A DNA stretch of 64,000 nt from Edolisoma coerulescens (taxonomy: Eukaryota; Chordata; Aves; Passeriformes; Campephagidae): contig VWZW01006289.1 of NCBI GenBank assembly GCA_013397115.1, positions 1,047,586 through 1,111,585 on the forward strand, given 5' to 3'. The notes beneath the pieces were generated by a model, which did no database searches, was not told the origin of the DNA, and saw nothing but the letters and a program-made list of their open reading frames with translations. A program made the translations under genes and the position numbers. Positions 48,259 through 61,530 of this stretch are shown here, one piece after another; within the stretch, counting starts at the first letter, position 1; every line of letters starts with the position of its first letter.

Positions 48259-51200
48259 TTTTTGTTGAAAAGAAAGCTATGTAACTACCTTTTTTTAAAC
48301 AATGTTTTATGTGAATAAACATTTCTGAACTACATTCCTTAACAGATTCAATAATAAATCTTTTATTAATTATGAACTTGGCAACTTTTATACTACAGAT
48401 TTTCATAATTTCTGCTTTTTATGGTATAGTATCTTATGAAATCTTTAAAGCATGCCAAAAATCAAGACTTTATAATAGATACCTGTTATGACACACAGCA
48501 AAAAGCACTCTAGATTTTCAGAGTTTAATTATGTAAATTTATCTTAAAATTCAGAAGATAAAAGAGTGTTAAAATTAGCATACTCATCAGGTTCCTGAAT
48601 TTCAAAAACTCTACTTCTGGAGTAAGCCCTGCATTAGACAGATAACAGGAAATTTATTTCTTGTCTTTGTTACCAAAAATTTGGTCATTACTTTTAGGAA
48701 ACTGACAGGCACAAATACTGCTAAAGGATAATGAAATGCAAAAGATTTTCTGCTGCAGTTTTTTGTGATACAGGGAAGACCAATTGCTTTCGAAGGGATG
48801 AGGGTCTGGGCGTAAACAAACATCAATGAAAATGCCAGTGGACCTCAACAGGAAAGAACAATAGGCTTCCAAATTAGAAACATGATGAAAATGCTCTTGT
48901 CACACCTGCTTCATTTCTGGCTATTGCACTGCATATTTTTTTCTACCACTTTTTGAAGCCTGAACATATTACAAAAGGCAGGAAGGTACCCCAAAGTGTT
49001 TGCAGTAGCAAAGTCAGAGAGGCTTGGGATTTTCTAAGATTAATTTTGTCCAGAGAACCCAGAGTGAATTCTGGGTGAATAACACTCCGTTATGGGTGGA
49101 TTGAAGTTACTAAGCTTTGCAGAAGCCTGCCAGCTCCCCAAAGAAAGATGTACTCAAAGAAAATCAAGTTTTTATTTCCACAAAGAACCTGTTGTGACAT
49201 CTTTTTCTCTACTTCCAGAAAACTTTCCCAGATGAAACTAATTCTAGACAAACAAAAATAAGCAACATTCTCTAACAGCTGCTGACAGTTACATACAATC
49301 TTATGTTTGAGTTTTCACACAGTGCTGAAAAATAGCACCTGAAATGTGGTTTTAAGAGGCTCACAAAAGAAGACAGATGTGGATGTGTTTTTGATGCAAC
49401 ATTTATCCAAGTCATTAATGCTACACATCTCTGGTCCCACTGGTGTTTGAAGACAGTAATTGCCTGACCAAGGGACGGTCTTTCTTTGGTCCTTGCACAT
49501 TTCTTAGCATGTGGTCAGGCACACACGTTCCCCTTAGTGCATGTAAAATGTCTTAGATGTTCAAACTTAGCTGGGTTTGCTGTCTTCAGGTAACTTCCGG
49601 AATAAATGGACAACTCATTTTATCTTTTGACAGGAAAATGATGAAACATTTCAGTTCCTTTAAGGCAAGAAGCTAAAGTGGCTTTGCACTAAAGAAAACC
49701 TTGTGCTACTAATGAGGGACAAATTATTAGATACTTATACACAAGCAAAAATTTGAAGTAAACTTCAGTAATTCTTTGAGTTTCTTATGATGACCATATC
49801 CTTTTCTGCCATCTGTGCCACTGACATATAGTTTACATTTCTGATAAAATCTGTTGTGAAGAGATCTCATTGCTAAAAATGATGGTAATACCAGAGAAAA
49901 TGTTTTTCATTTTATGTCTGTAAGATTGTGCTCTTGCTCTTGTTGAAACCTTTTCAGAGAACACTCAGAGTAATGCATCTGAGAGGGATGAGAAACTCCC
50001 CTTTCTTTTCTTGCTAAACACACTCTGAAATAAATTTATATTTTTTAGGTGCAATGCTAAGTTACTGAATTTATTAAAGTTATTTTGAGAGTCTAAACTC
50101 TTAATGGTTGCTTTGTAGTGAATAATTATGGCGACCAAAGTTAAGCACCAAAGACTTAAAATCTTGAATTACAAAATCTAGCAGACAAGATGCATCAGAT
50201 CTTTGATGGGCTTGGCAAGAAGAAAACAACAATGAATGTTCTACTAATAAGTAACGGTTAGAATGGCACCAAGAAGACTGCGAGGCAATATAAACATTCA
50301 AGGTTAATAATATGGCGCCAAGACAAGTCCTCTGCCTCATTTATGTTGTCGATTAAAGAAAATAGAAAGAAAAAAGCCTTGACTAAGTGAAGCTGCGCCC
50401 AGGGTCAGAGCCTGACATGAATCCTGCTTCAGACTTGCCAGGAAAACCCATGACTTCTAGAGGAGAATGCAAGACAATCCCTGACCACAGGGACCTGTCA
50501 GGATTTCTTGCGCCCAGCCTGGTGTCTGTAAGCCCTGAACCGTGCAACCTCACTCTTTCCAAAATGAGGTCAAACTGAGGCTTATTTTCTCTTGCTTGAG
50601 GCTGTTTATCCTTGGTATTTGGGATTATCAAAAACATTTCAACTGTGTGGGCTCCCTTTGTGGTTTTAATTTCCTTTTATTTTCTTTTGTTTTCTTTAGT
50701 TCCTAAGACCAGTACTTTAAAGTGGTAGTTTTAATCTCACTTGTCTGAAACTCATTCTTGGAGGAAATAAAGTATATTTTAGACTTAAGTTTAAATTGGA
50801 AAACATACTTTTAGATGAAAATTTCTGATTTAGTCACGGTACTGATTTCACAGCCTAAATTCTTCTCAGTGCAGCTTACAAGGACAGCTGTCTCCCTCTC
50901 ATATTAACTTGTGTTTGATTTGACTTCTTTCCTGGCAGGACAATAGTGAAGACCACATCACTGGAAATGCAGTGGCTGCCCAGCCAAAAGCACATAGCAG
51001 AAAGTGTGCTTGAAATTGACCTGATCATCAGTGTGTTCAAACAAAGAAACCTGGCACTTAAAGGCTGCAGTAGTTGCTTGTTAAAATTTAAAGCAAAGAT
51101 GGTGGGACATTTCTGCATTTGAATCAATTGGATTTAAAAGAAACGTAGAAATTCCAACCACTGCTTGTCAGTTCTGCCACTTAATTGTTCATGTCCATTT

Positions 51201-54200
51201 TAAATAAATACACCTGCCTTTTGGATTATATACCAACATCTTATCATGGAAAAAAGTGGTTGTGTTTATGCTATAATTAATAGCAGTGGAACAGGCTCAG
51301 TTAAACTTACTAAATAGAAAGTAAGAAAATTCTAATACACCTACACTCAACTTTAAAGCACATATTTAGAATGCACAAAAAGTTCCTTGAAAATGTATAT
51401 TATAATCTTCAGGATGTTATTTATCAATATCTTTCTTTTGCTCTTACTTTCTCACTTATTTTTTTCCCTTCAGTTCAAAGTATTTCAGAGCATCAGAAGA
51501 TTCCCTTGGATCTCACTGGTAGAAATTTTATGACAGGCTGTGCACTCCATGTGCTGTTGCTAAAGTGCACTTGGAGGCACTTGGAGGTGCACGGTCTGCA
51601 AGGAGAGCAGTGGAGGATGCAGTCACATCCACTGTGCTCTAGGTGACAGCTTGATGGGATAAACTGTACCTTCAAAACTGTTTGCAGGCTTTTCTGCAGA
51701 GAAAAGCTATAGGCACATTACAAAGCAGACCCAGGAGCAAGAGGATATAGCCCTCACATTTGTTCCCTGGCCCTCTCTGGTAAGCACAGTTAAGAGCTAC
51801 CATGACAGCAAGGTCAGTGGAAATCTAAAGACTCTGAGACTAAAAAAATCACCTTCAAACTTGATTCAGCACAATGTCTTGCAGGTGTGTGCGTGCATGT
51901 GCAGTCTGATCTCAAGCCAGAAGAAAAGACTGATATCTTAAAACAGGTTCATAAAACACCTGAAAATGTAATCATTTATTCTCTTTCCTATAAAAGGGAC
52001 AACACTAGAAAAATCAGTGATTGAGCCGACAGGGTGAATTCAAGGCATAACATCTCAGTTCTTTCATTTAGATAGGTGTGTTTGTCTCGTAACAAACCCG
52101 TGGGACTTGCAGTTACAAGAAGTGAATTCATACTTGCTTTTGAGCAGCCTGTTTTGTGGCAGTGTTACAGAAATACCTACCAATGTTTCAGGATTGCTAC
52201 AAGTTGTCTTTTTTATTTTTATTTTTTTTATTACACTGCCCCTCAAACACTGGTTTATCACCAAGACAAATTATCTTGTATCCAATTTTTGTATAGTAGG
52301 TAGAGGAAATAACTGAAAATGAACCCCAGGCTTATATACACCAAGAGACCAGTGAGTAAACAACAGTGTGAGCAGTGCAAGCCAGAGGCAATAGAGGGGC
52401 AACTCATTCGAAACCCTCATTTCCTCTGTGTGACCAGAATTGGGAGCATTCAGACCTGGGAGGACAAGAACTTTTTAAAGGCATGTCCTTAGCTCCTCTT
52501 TTTCTCTGGGTGTGATAAGTGGTTGTGCTATGGAACACTGGGAAAGGAATAAAAGAAAATAAAATTTAATTTTTTTTCCTTTTTTTTTTTTTCAGACTAC
52601 TAGAGGTGTATTTGTACTATGGCAACAAAGAGCACAGCTCTAATCAACATCTGGAAGTTAAAATAAAAACCACCTAGAGGCATCAATATAACTTTTACTA
52701 CTCTTGGCACTAAATACGTAATTTAATCTTCGCTTACTGAGTCTTTTGTCCTGATTTCATCTTCCAGTAGTCAACGCTTTAAAGTGATGTTTTTCATGTA
52801 GCTTACTGAGACAGCTTACTTAACTTGTTGCTTTGTAAAAAACTCCAATAATGTTGCTTTTCTTGGCTGCATTTGAAATAAAAATAATATCCATAACTAC
52901 TTTTGCTTCTATTTACTTGTAGACAGTCATAAGAATATACAAATTTCTCTATTTTTCTGTATTTCTTTGCTTCAGATCAACAGGATGTATATAAAGGCAT
53001 TAAGAATGAAAGGGCAACTTTGGGAAATTCAAGTTTGCATAATTTGAGAATCTGGGAATTCCACATTATTTGGGATGAGTTTCTTTTTAACTTATAAACT
53101 TCTAACTACCTAAGAGAAAAAAAAATGTATTATTAAATTGATTATTTTTGTTTCACCACAGATCTTCTCTCCTGCTAGCTAATTAAGTTCTGCCTTTCTT
53201 CTGTGAGAGCCCGAGGCTTCTTCAATCTAAATTCTCATTTCAGTTCTCACTCCTCTTTCTTGCTCTCCATTAATCAAGATAATTACCATTAATGATAGTG
53301 TGTATGTGGGGGGGAAATAGACCTATTTCTTGGATACAATTTTTTTTGACTGATGTTAAATAAAAAGTCATCAAAACACTGTTGCTGTTACAGTGGACAG
53401 ATTTTTAAATTTTTCATTTATATGATCAAACTTACCAAATTTCTCCCAAATCTTATACAGAAAAATAGTCCAAAAAGTAGCCAAATTAAAAGGAAGCTGA
53501 TATCTTTTGAGAAATACATGATACACACAGAGGCAAGAAAATCTCAGTCATCACTGTGCAGTAATTTGACAAAAAAAATCCTAACAAATCTACATTTGTT
53601 GCTGTTGTTGTCCAGGATAGTTACACGTGACAGTTCTTTGAGGTCGTCTGAATTTCTAGATATATTACTCTGTATGCCAAGGAAAATATATAACAGATCT
53701 TCCCTAAGAGAAGACTCCATGCTGACAACAAAATGCTATGGGAAATAAATATGGGAAATAAGCAGTAAACATTGAAAAATCACAGTCACTGCCAAATGAA
53801 GTTGCCATTCATTTCAGGGAGGTGGATTTCACTGACTTTTCAAAAAAAAAGTGTTTATATTCAAAAGTGGAAAAGTTGTCTTTTATTCTGACCATGTAGC
53901 TCTAAGATAAACATTTATTTGCTTTCACCAGAGTACAATAAACGTTCAGAAATCAAGACAGAGCTGTGAGAAGAAATAATATCTTGCATTAGGTCAGCAA
54001 ACAGAGATGGAAAAATAGAGCATGCCAAATGCTTTTCAATCTTACATCTCAGAAACACTGAGATTTAAAATATTTTCACTGGGAAAGGGGATATCCATGT
54101 CAATCAAGGCAAATATTACTTGTTCGGAATTAGGCAGAAAATTAAATGATAATTATCTAAATTTTACTTACATGCATGTTTTTCTTTCCCTTATTTTATA

Positions 54201-55943
54201 GTGATTTTGTATTTGAGTGATCTGCATTTCACATACAGCCTGAATTCCCAGGTTTCCATACCATGGAAAGCAAATAATAGGAGGGCTGCTGTGTGACTGA
54301 CTCTTTCTCCAAGGTATGGATCAGACTGGGGCATACATCTCAGGTGTTTTCCTTTTTTTTTTTCTCCCTTAAGTGATCAGAATATAACAGGGAATTCTGG
54401 ATGGGTCTGTAAAGTCAGAAGCACTCTCACATTCATTCGTGTTAAGAGCGTAGTCTGTGAGGAGTCTTGCATGAATCAACTGACCTTTGAGAGGCAAATC
54501 AAGTGCTAGTAATTCTCAGGCAGAGAACAGATAACAAAAGAAAGGGCATGATGACATTTTTTGGATCTATGATTTGCCCAGGTCTTGAAGGTACAGTTCT
54601 GGTCCTCTTTGTCAGTGCAGAAGAAGTGAGAGTTGAAAAGAAAGCAAGCTAAATAACCTGCTTACACTTGTCTGACTGCTGAGACAGCCCACTCAACCTG
54701 CCAACCCAGTGGAGAAATAATCCAGCAAAACTGGATGTCATTGAGCCACGTGGGAAGGAAGGAGCAGAAGGCTCATTCTTCTAAAACAATCAGTAATGAT
54801 CTATTAAAGGTCTATACATTAAAGAATGAATTAGACATCCTTCTTAATTTTCATGAAGATATTTAAGACTGATAAAAACATATGAAATTTTAGAATGACA
54901 CTGCTTACCTTCAGTATTCTTTCCTACAACATAGATGAGAGAAGACAGAATCAGATTTACATATCTGCTAGATCATTTAATGCCACTACAGCAAGATAAA
55001 AGAGATTGTAAAGCAGATGTAAATTATATTGGCACACACATTAAAGTAATGTTGGGATAATGTCAAGTGCCCTCAGTGTAAATGAAATATTGGTTTCAGC
55101 TATGGCTAGAAGTATATTCAATTATATTAGTCAGCACCACATTAAATGGACGAGGACTCTCAGACGTTATGGAATAAGCAAATGACTAATTAAGGAGGCA
55201 TGAAAAAAATGGTTTGAACAATTGAAAGTTGGCTGTGCACATATTTCTTCTAATATCTATTTTTTGTTATGTTTTTAGATAAAATCTTGCTGGTTTCTTC
55301 TGGGATACCGGACTGGGTGCAAGTTCTGTGTGGCAGACTTTGGTGAAGAAACATTAAGCAGAGCAGTATTTTTTACATTTTGGAGGTCATTAACTCATTT
55401 TTCCACTTCAGGGAGCCTTTCACAGAATCCTGTCTTGCTCATGTTAGCAAATTCTTATCAAGCCACATATTGAGTGGGAATTGCTTCAGATTGTTTTTTC
55501 TGAAACTTTGCTTTCTTCTTTCCTGCAAAAATATTGTCACTTAGGAAAAGTATTAATTAGACATTTTACTTAGGAGTTCAATTTATAAGAGTTAAAACTT
55601 TCGACTATTAATTGCTTGCATAAACAAGTAATTAGAAGATATGCTGTTTGCTACTTCAAACAATAATAATCCCTGGGTGGTAGAGATGAATGAATCACAG
55701 CAAAATATATGACAGTAGAAATAATATTTCATCAGGCGTCCAGTGATGCCCTGGGACACTATGTTTTTCAACAGGAAACCCAGAAGTAACCCTAGAAGGC
55801 AAATATGCCACAGACTGCCCAGTGTATATAACTGGTATCTCCAATTTTTGGTCTCCTAGGTTACAAAACCCCCTTTTTATTTGGGGACTAATCCAGATGA
55901 TTCAGTATCCCTACATACCCAGTTCTGAATGGCTGCTCCCCTG
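48259..55943. other. Long unannotated AT-rich stretch
   Basis: No gene is supported. A GC-richer bit at about 50385-50580 has overlapping frames on both strands (63 and 84 codons) with no known domain. A pyrimidine tract with a strong acceptor ends at 52595 (possible exon listed separately). Frame 53353-53748 (131 codons from a TTG start) lacks domains. Confidence 0.4.
52596..52677 (+). other. Possible terminal exon after a strong polypyrimidine tract
   Basis: A long T/C tract at about 52568-52593 ends in TTTCAG at 52595, the strongest acceptor-like sequence I saw in the window. Starting one base later, 26 codons run to a TAG at 52675-52677 (peptide begins LLEVYLYYGNKEHSSNQ). An AATAAA hexamer lies inside the frame at about 52663. 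No known family is recognised. Alternatively the tract is only a T-rich repeat and the frame is chance. Confidence 0.1.
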
Positions 55944-56100
55944 CATATATATATATGTATGTATATATTTATATATATGCATATATGTGTATATATATAT
56001 GTGTGTGTATATATATAGAAGTTTATTATTTATTTCTTTAAACACATATAAATATATATTCATATATTATATAATGATATACATAGAGAGAGATCAATAT
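55944..56100. repeat. TA/TG-rich microsatellite, imperfect
   Basis: Runs of TATATATA, TGTATGTA, TATATGTGTA and GTGTGTGTAT to about 56017 are followed by looser TATA/ATAGAGAG sequence to about 56100. The tyrosine- and isoleucine-rich translation across 55822-56127 is a product of the repeat. Confidence 0.9.
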
Positions 56101-56999
56101 AGAGATACATATGTACAAAGATGCTAGCACTTCATAACTCATGCTATTATGTTCTAGCCTAAGTTTGACAATTACTAAACTACTAAACCTGATGTTAGTG
56201 CAGTGGGAAAAGGACCATATATAAGACAATGGCCTGGCTTAGGACTCTGACAGTTTGGTAATTAAGCTGAAATAAGCAGACACACACAACAGATGTTGCA
56301 GTGACCCAGTCCAGACCTTTTTCCCAGATTCTCCTCACTAATTCTAGCTGTCTAAAAGTTAGATGCCTGATCTAAACTGGCTTTCCAAGTGTCGTTATTA
56401 TTCAGCGGAGATAAAGGCACTTCTGGAGGGTGATCATCTGGCTTATTTTGCAGAAGTGCTTATTGCACACATTGTTGGTTTAGCTCAGTAACTGAGTTGT
56501 TAGGGTTTGAACAAGCAACCTCGTAGCGAGCGTGGCAGGGGGTCACACAAATTGTCAGTGCTGGTCATGGCCAGCTCACAACATTGAAAGCAATTACAAT
56601 CAAGTGGGAGAAGTAATTTTTGAACAAACTCTGTAGATTTCAGGTGTGATGTCGCAAAATGAGGAAGCCTGGTTTCTCACAGACCTCTGCCTGGCAATGC
56701 GTGGATATTGGCTGCAGCACTTCTCACATTTGTGGCAGGTATAATGCCACGTGGACCTTCTGGGACAGGAGATTATGATGACAGTCACCTCTGCAGGTAG
56801 CTTTTCTGCTTTACCTTGGGTGCTGCATTTTCACTAATTTGTTGCCAATTTGGAGTTATCTTACCCTTGGCAAACTGAGGAAAAACTGAGTTACGGGTTC
56901 AAATATTAGTGGGAGTATGGAAGAAGGAAAGGTACATGTACACACACACAAATTAATGCCTGTCATGATCACAGAAACCTTATTTTCATAACAGCTCAT
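56101..56999. other. Unannotated sequence
   Basis: No gene or repeat is supported. GGTTTAGCTCAGTAAC near 56478 and GGTTTGAAC near 56505 resemble tRNA A- and B-box words but lie too close together for a tRNA. Confidence 0.35.
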
Positions 57000-57432
57000 T
57001 CTTGGAGGAGTGGAGCACCTCTCCTACAAGGAAAGGCTGGAATAATTGGGTTTACTCAGCCTGGAAAAGAGAAGGTTTCAGGATGACCTAATTGCAGCCT
57101 TCCAGTACCTGAAGGGATCCTACAAGAAAGATGGAGAGGGCCTCTTTACAAGAGCTGGTAGTGACAGGGCAAAGAGGAATAACTGAAAGAGTAGGTTTAG
57201 ATTAGATATTAAGAAGAAATTCTTTACTGTGAGGGTGGTGAGGTGCCAGAACCAGTTGCCCAGAGCAGCTGTGGATGCCTGCTCCCTGAAGTGTTCAAGG
57301 CCAGGTTGGATGGGGTTCTGAGTGACCTGGTCTAGTGAAAAGTATCCCTGCCTATGGCAGAGGGGGCTGGAACTGCTCTTTCTTGTTCCTTCCAACTCAG
57401 GACATTCTATGATTCTACGATTCTGTGGTTCT
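57000..57432 (+). mobile_element. CR1 LINE 3' fragment (plus strand)
   Basis: About 430 bp of CR1 with complete 3' end. Ordered landmarks: TTGGAGGAGTGGAGCACCTC, CTACAAGGAAAGGCTGGAAT, TTACTCAGCCTGGAAAAGAG, TTGCAGCCTTCCAGTACCTG, AAGAAATTCTTTACTGTGAG, GTTGCCCAGAGCAGCTGTGG, TGTTCAAGGCCAGGTTGGAT, TTCCTTCCAACTCAGGACAT and the tail TCTATGATTCTACGATTCTG. Frameshifts and stops interrupt the translated 3' region, so it is inert. It is less diverged than the 40-kb fragments. Confidence 0.95.
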
Positions 57433-60400
57433 AAAAAAAAGCAAACAATACTTCTCCAAGAAAAATGAGATGCTCTAAACCCACAATCTAATGTTCAATC
57501 TTCTCTCTCTGCCACGCTAATTAAAAATGCTTGGCTGGCCTACTTGCATCTTCAAGTAAGGCTGATGTTAACTAGAAGCTATCATAATCTTAACCACAAG
57601 ACTCCCAACACTATTCAAATGGAAAAATTTGCACACTGATACCAAAAGCTGTGAGTTATATGCAGAGAATGATGTAAAATACATAAATGAAGCAAAAAAA
57701 AAAGTAGGAAGGATTAAGGGCAGTCAAAAGAAATTTTCAGTGATTAAAAATAATGGACTAGCAGCATCAGCATGTAATTAGGTAGATGTTGTGGAGATGT
57801 CAATAATAATTCAGTGAGGATTATGTTCTGAATTTAGGAGAAAACAAACAATTTCTGTTAAAGAAGGCTGATTAATAAATAGGAGCTAATAAAACTGTCG
57901 CTCAGAACAGGGTGATCAATAAAGACCGAGGCTTCTAAACCAGCAGCTCCAGAGGGTTTCATCCAGCAGCTGTCCAGGAAGCCCCCTGAGCTGACAGAAG
58001 ACCAGCATTGCACCACTAGTCAACAAAATTGAAAAAGATAATGTAAAAGTTGTTTAGCCCCTCAGCCATGGCATTGATCCTGGACAAAGTGAAGAAATGA
58101 ACGCTGCAGTTGTTAGGAAAGATAGGGCTGGGAGGACTGAGGAGCAAAGTATCTGAAGGCAAATCTTAGATCTACAGACTCAGTAAAGCTCCTTCCTGGG
58201 AACTTATCCAGTCATAATCTTTTAAAAAAATTATATCTGTCCATATTCTTTCTGGGATAAATTGAATATTGGAAAGTTGATGTACCTGGCATCCCAGTTT
58301 GGGATTCCACAAAGGTCATGTACAGTAAAAGATATTCAATTAGAATACCTGTAAGTGGGATCAATGGCCACCATTTCTTGGGCAAAATCCCAAAGCCAAA
58401 TAAGGTTGTTACCTAGACAAGATTTGAAGGGTTTAAGAAACCAAGAGTTCATCATCAAAATAGTACAAAACAGTTGAGCAAAAATGTAGGAAGAAATATT
58501 ACATAAGCTCCAGTTATTCCTGGAAGTTTCATTCACTTTACAGACCATCTGAACTCCTCTTCAATATCAACTTCACAAGCTGACTTTGCTAGCAAAGTAA
58601 ACCTGATAAAAGAACAGCCTCTATGTGCTTCCGCAGTTTTAAAGATGTTCTTTTCTCTGCTGCTGGCGCAGTTACTTCTTGATGAGATTGCAAGTTTGGT
58701 TGATAAAATAATATTATTGATGTAGCAGACTTGCTCCTGTAAGGCATTAGACTTAGTGTTGCATGACATCTTGATTAATTATCCAGGGCAGTACAGTATC
58801 AACATGGCACTAATGAACTCACAACAGATTAAATTACAAGTCCCAATAGTAATTATAAATAAGAAATTATTACTGAGTGCTTGTGCTTCTTCTGGCACCC
58901 TGCAGAGATTTTTGGCCTCCAATGCTTGATGGTTTTATCTGTGTATTGAAACATAATCAAGTATTGGTGATGAAGTTCTCAGTTAAGATGGTGAATTAAG
59001 TGTTGGATTATAGGGTGTTTGATTATGAAGGGAGTATGTATTCACAACAGCTCTGTTTCTGCATGTGCTGTGGAATGCAGTCCATCAACAGCTAAAATCA
59101 GAGCAGTGGGTTGCTCTCTGCAGATCTGTAAGGGATGGTTTGACATCAGATTTCTGGTATGGTTGAGACAAAGCTGGGAGTATTGTGCTTGAAGCTCTGA
59201 AGCTCATTTAAATTCTTTTTAAGCACTATAATTCCACAAAAAAATAATAAACTGTTTTCAGCATGGTTAATGATCTGAAATAGCTCACTGCAGGCTGATT
59301 AGTGCTGTGGCCAGCATGAAGAGGGCAGGGTGAAAGCATAGCAGAGGAAAGAGATGCCAGGGAGGGCAGGACCATGGTGACCAAAAATCACAGCATCTCC
59401 TGTGAATCTGCCTTGTCACAGAAAGATCCTCAAACCTATATCCACAACATGAACTATATAACCTCATAATTTTATTTTATTTACTTACAGCCTGAGATAA
59501 TGAAGCTAAAGGAGCTTGATTGTGACTCTATTTAGAAGCTGAGGGCACCTGGTTTTTTAAAATTTTTCCATTTTCATATCATTTCTACTCTCTTTGTTCC
59601 ATTGGAGCTATTCCCTTTGAAAAGAGATTGTGTGAAATGTGCTTCTAGTTCTGTCCGTTAGTGGACAGAAGGTCAGTGGAAAGCCCACATGAATATAAAA
59701 ATTTGTCTTTTGAGGAGCAATTATTTTAAAGGGGAATGTCCCAATGACAAAGCATTCCACAAAATATTGTACCAGACTGGATCTGTACAGAATAAATCCT
59801 TCTGTGTGACTTTCAGTCTGAGAATACACAATTAATTTAGCTCACAGAGACATACCAAATTAAGCCCTCTCACTGCAGTATCTTAATTATAGCAGTTAGT
59901 GAAGCAAAGCTTTAATCTAAGTGTTACTAAGGTAGAAGTAGAGAGTAAGATAAGAAGTAAGATTGCTATGGTCTAACTGGCAAATACTTCTCTGTGTTGA
60001 AGAAAGTGTTTGAAAATGTATCTAATGTTAGGTGGCTTCACAAAGAGGTGTGCAAATTTTGCTGACTGCATAGGAAATGGCAAAATATTTACACTTTCTG
60101 AATGAGGAAGACTGAAGTTAAGTGGCATGTATCTTCTTCAAAGATAAATAAGTTTTATTAATAAAGTTGAACCTCTCTCAGCAAATAATAGGCCATGATA
60201 ATTTCCATATTGGTAAGGTTTTTTTGTCACTTGTCCTTTGGATTTGCCTTGATAACTCCATGGTGACTGGGGAGATAAGGGAGAATTGTTAGAATTAATA
60301 TTTAATGTGTTCAAAAAGTTAAAAGTTTCGTAACACAGCAATGACTTACCTCAGAGAAATTTTCAGTATCATAGTACCTTTCTCTGCATCTTTATATAGA

Positions 60401-60916
60401 CTTTCTAAAATTATTATTCACATTTCAGCCACAATATGATTATTGCACAATTTAGGTTTTAAAAAAAGAAATAGATCATGCTTCGAATCTGTTAAAGGTA
60501 CTTATAGCACTCTGGACAGGCAACAACAAATACAAGCACATTTTTTAAACTAAAACATAAATAGAAGTGGCATTTAATTTTTATGGTGATATTTTTACTA
60601 AATTACAGGCATGCAGGTGGAAGCCTGAGCTTAGAAATCATTTTGCATTTCTGTGGCAAGATTCTCAGAGTACTGACCTTTTAATACATTGTTTTGTTAA
60701 TTTTGCTTTCGTATTTTATTTCACTTGTGCAAAATACCTTGCCAAATGAAAATCTTTCTTTAATCAGAATCGATCCTAAGTGGTGTGGGACACTCTTTCT
60801 CAAAGTAGAAAATATTAACTGAAAGGCTCATTGCCTGAAGTCCTGCACTTGCTACCACAGGTCAACTATGAGATGAGCTGGTCCAAACTTCCAGCTTGAT
60901 CCTTTTGAAATAGAGA
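57433..60916. other. Unannotated AT-rich stretch
   Basis: No gene is supported. GGGATTCCACAAAGGTCATG near 58301 weakly resembles the Gly-(Val/Ile)-Pro-Gln block of a LINE reverse transcriptase, but the flanks do not continue the match. An acceptor-like TTTATTTACTTACAG ends at 59490 and is followed by stops in all frames. Confidence 0.4.
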
Positions 60917-60945
60917 GTCCTCTCCTCTCCTCTCCTCTCCTCTCC
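60917..60945. repeat. (TCTCC)n pentanucleotide repeat
   Basis: About five perfect TCTCC/CCTCT units in a pure pyrimidine strand, between GAGAGT and AGGTGCC. Mirror-symmetric pyrimidine repeats of this kind can adopt triplex structures, and length polymorphism is likely. Confidence 0.92.
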
Positions 60946-61450
60946 AGGTGCCTGATGGGCAGAGAGCAGGTCACACTTGCCATCCTGGCATATGTGTTTA
61001 TTTTCTGGATTACTTGAACTAAGCACAAAACTTCCTGCTCGCATTTTACATTTGACGTGTAGTCAGGGCAAGATGGTTAAGTGTTCAGCTGTGCTTCACA
61101 ATGCTTTTTTGTCTGGAATGAATAATCCTCTGATGTTTATTGAGCTAATTCAAAAGAAAGTAAAAAGACAAAGCAGAAATTCTTACTGTCAGAAGAATGT
61201 TTGCAGAAGTCTGTGACTGTAAATCTGTACAAGATAGAGTCTATGATTCTTTGGTACTAAAAATGAAAGCAGAGAACTTAAAGCAGGACCATGCTGGTTA
61301 TACACGCAATAAAGATGTCCCACTGGGATTACAAATGCCTGCTACCACCAGTTTGATCTTTTGTGGTGACAAAAAGGGAACTAAAGCTTTAGCATTTGAT
61401 TTCAAACACAACGTTTTGTGATGACTATTATGTCACTGTAACAGACATAA

Positions 61451-61530
61451 TTATGTAGTATTTCCAATTCCAAATGTATAAATTAATTTATTATGTAGTA
61501 TTTCCAATTCCAAATGTATAAATTAATTTA
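61451..61530. repeat. Exact tandem duplication of a 40-bp unit
   Basis: The unit beginning TTATGTAGTATTTCCAATTC and ending AAATTAATTTA occurs at 61451-61490 and again, without a mismatch, at 61491-61530. It is followed by TTA, the start of a third unit. Perfect identity suggests a recent event or an assembly expansion. Confidence 0.97.

Noticed and set aside
50300..50330. ATGGCGCCAAGAC, resembling the start of a lysine-tRNA primer binding site
   Set aside because: Only about seven bases match and no LTR lies directly upstream.
53353..53748. 131-codon plus-strand frame
   Set aside because: TTG start, low-complexity Ser/Leu/Lys composition, no family resemblance.
56470..56530. tRNA-like A-box (TAGCTCAGTAAC) and B-box (GGTTTGAAC) words
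   Set aside because: The two words are only about a dozen bases apart, leaving no room for an anticodon arm; no cloverleaf can form.
58280..58330. Reverse-transcriptase-like Gly-Ile-Pro-Gln coding word
   Set aside because: The match is four residues and flanking translation does not continue a LINE ORF2.
61225..61255. CR1-like tail word GTCTATGATTCTTTGG
   Set aside because: No CR1 body precedes it, so it is treated as coincidence.
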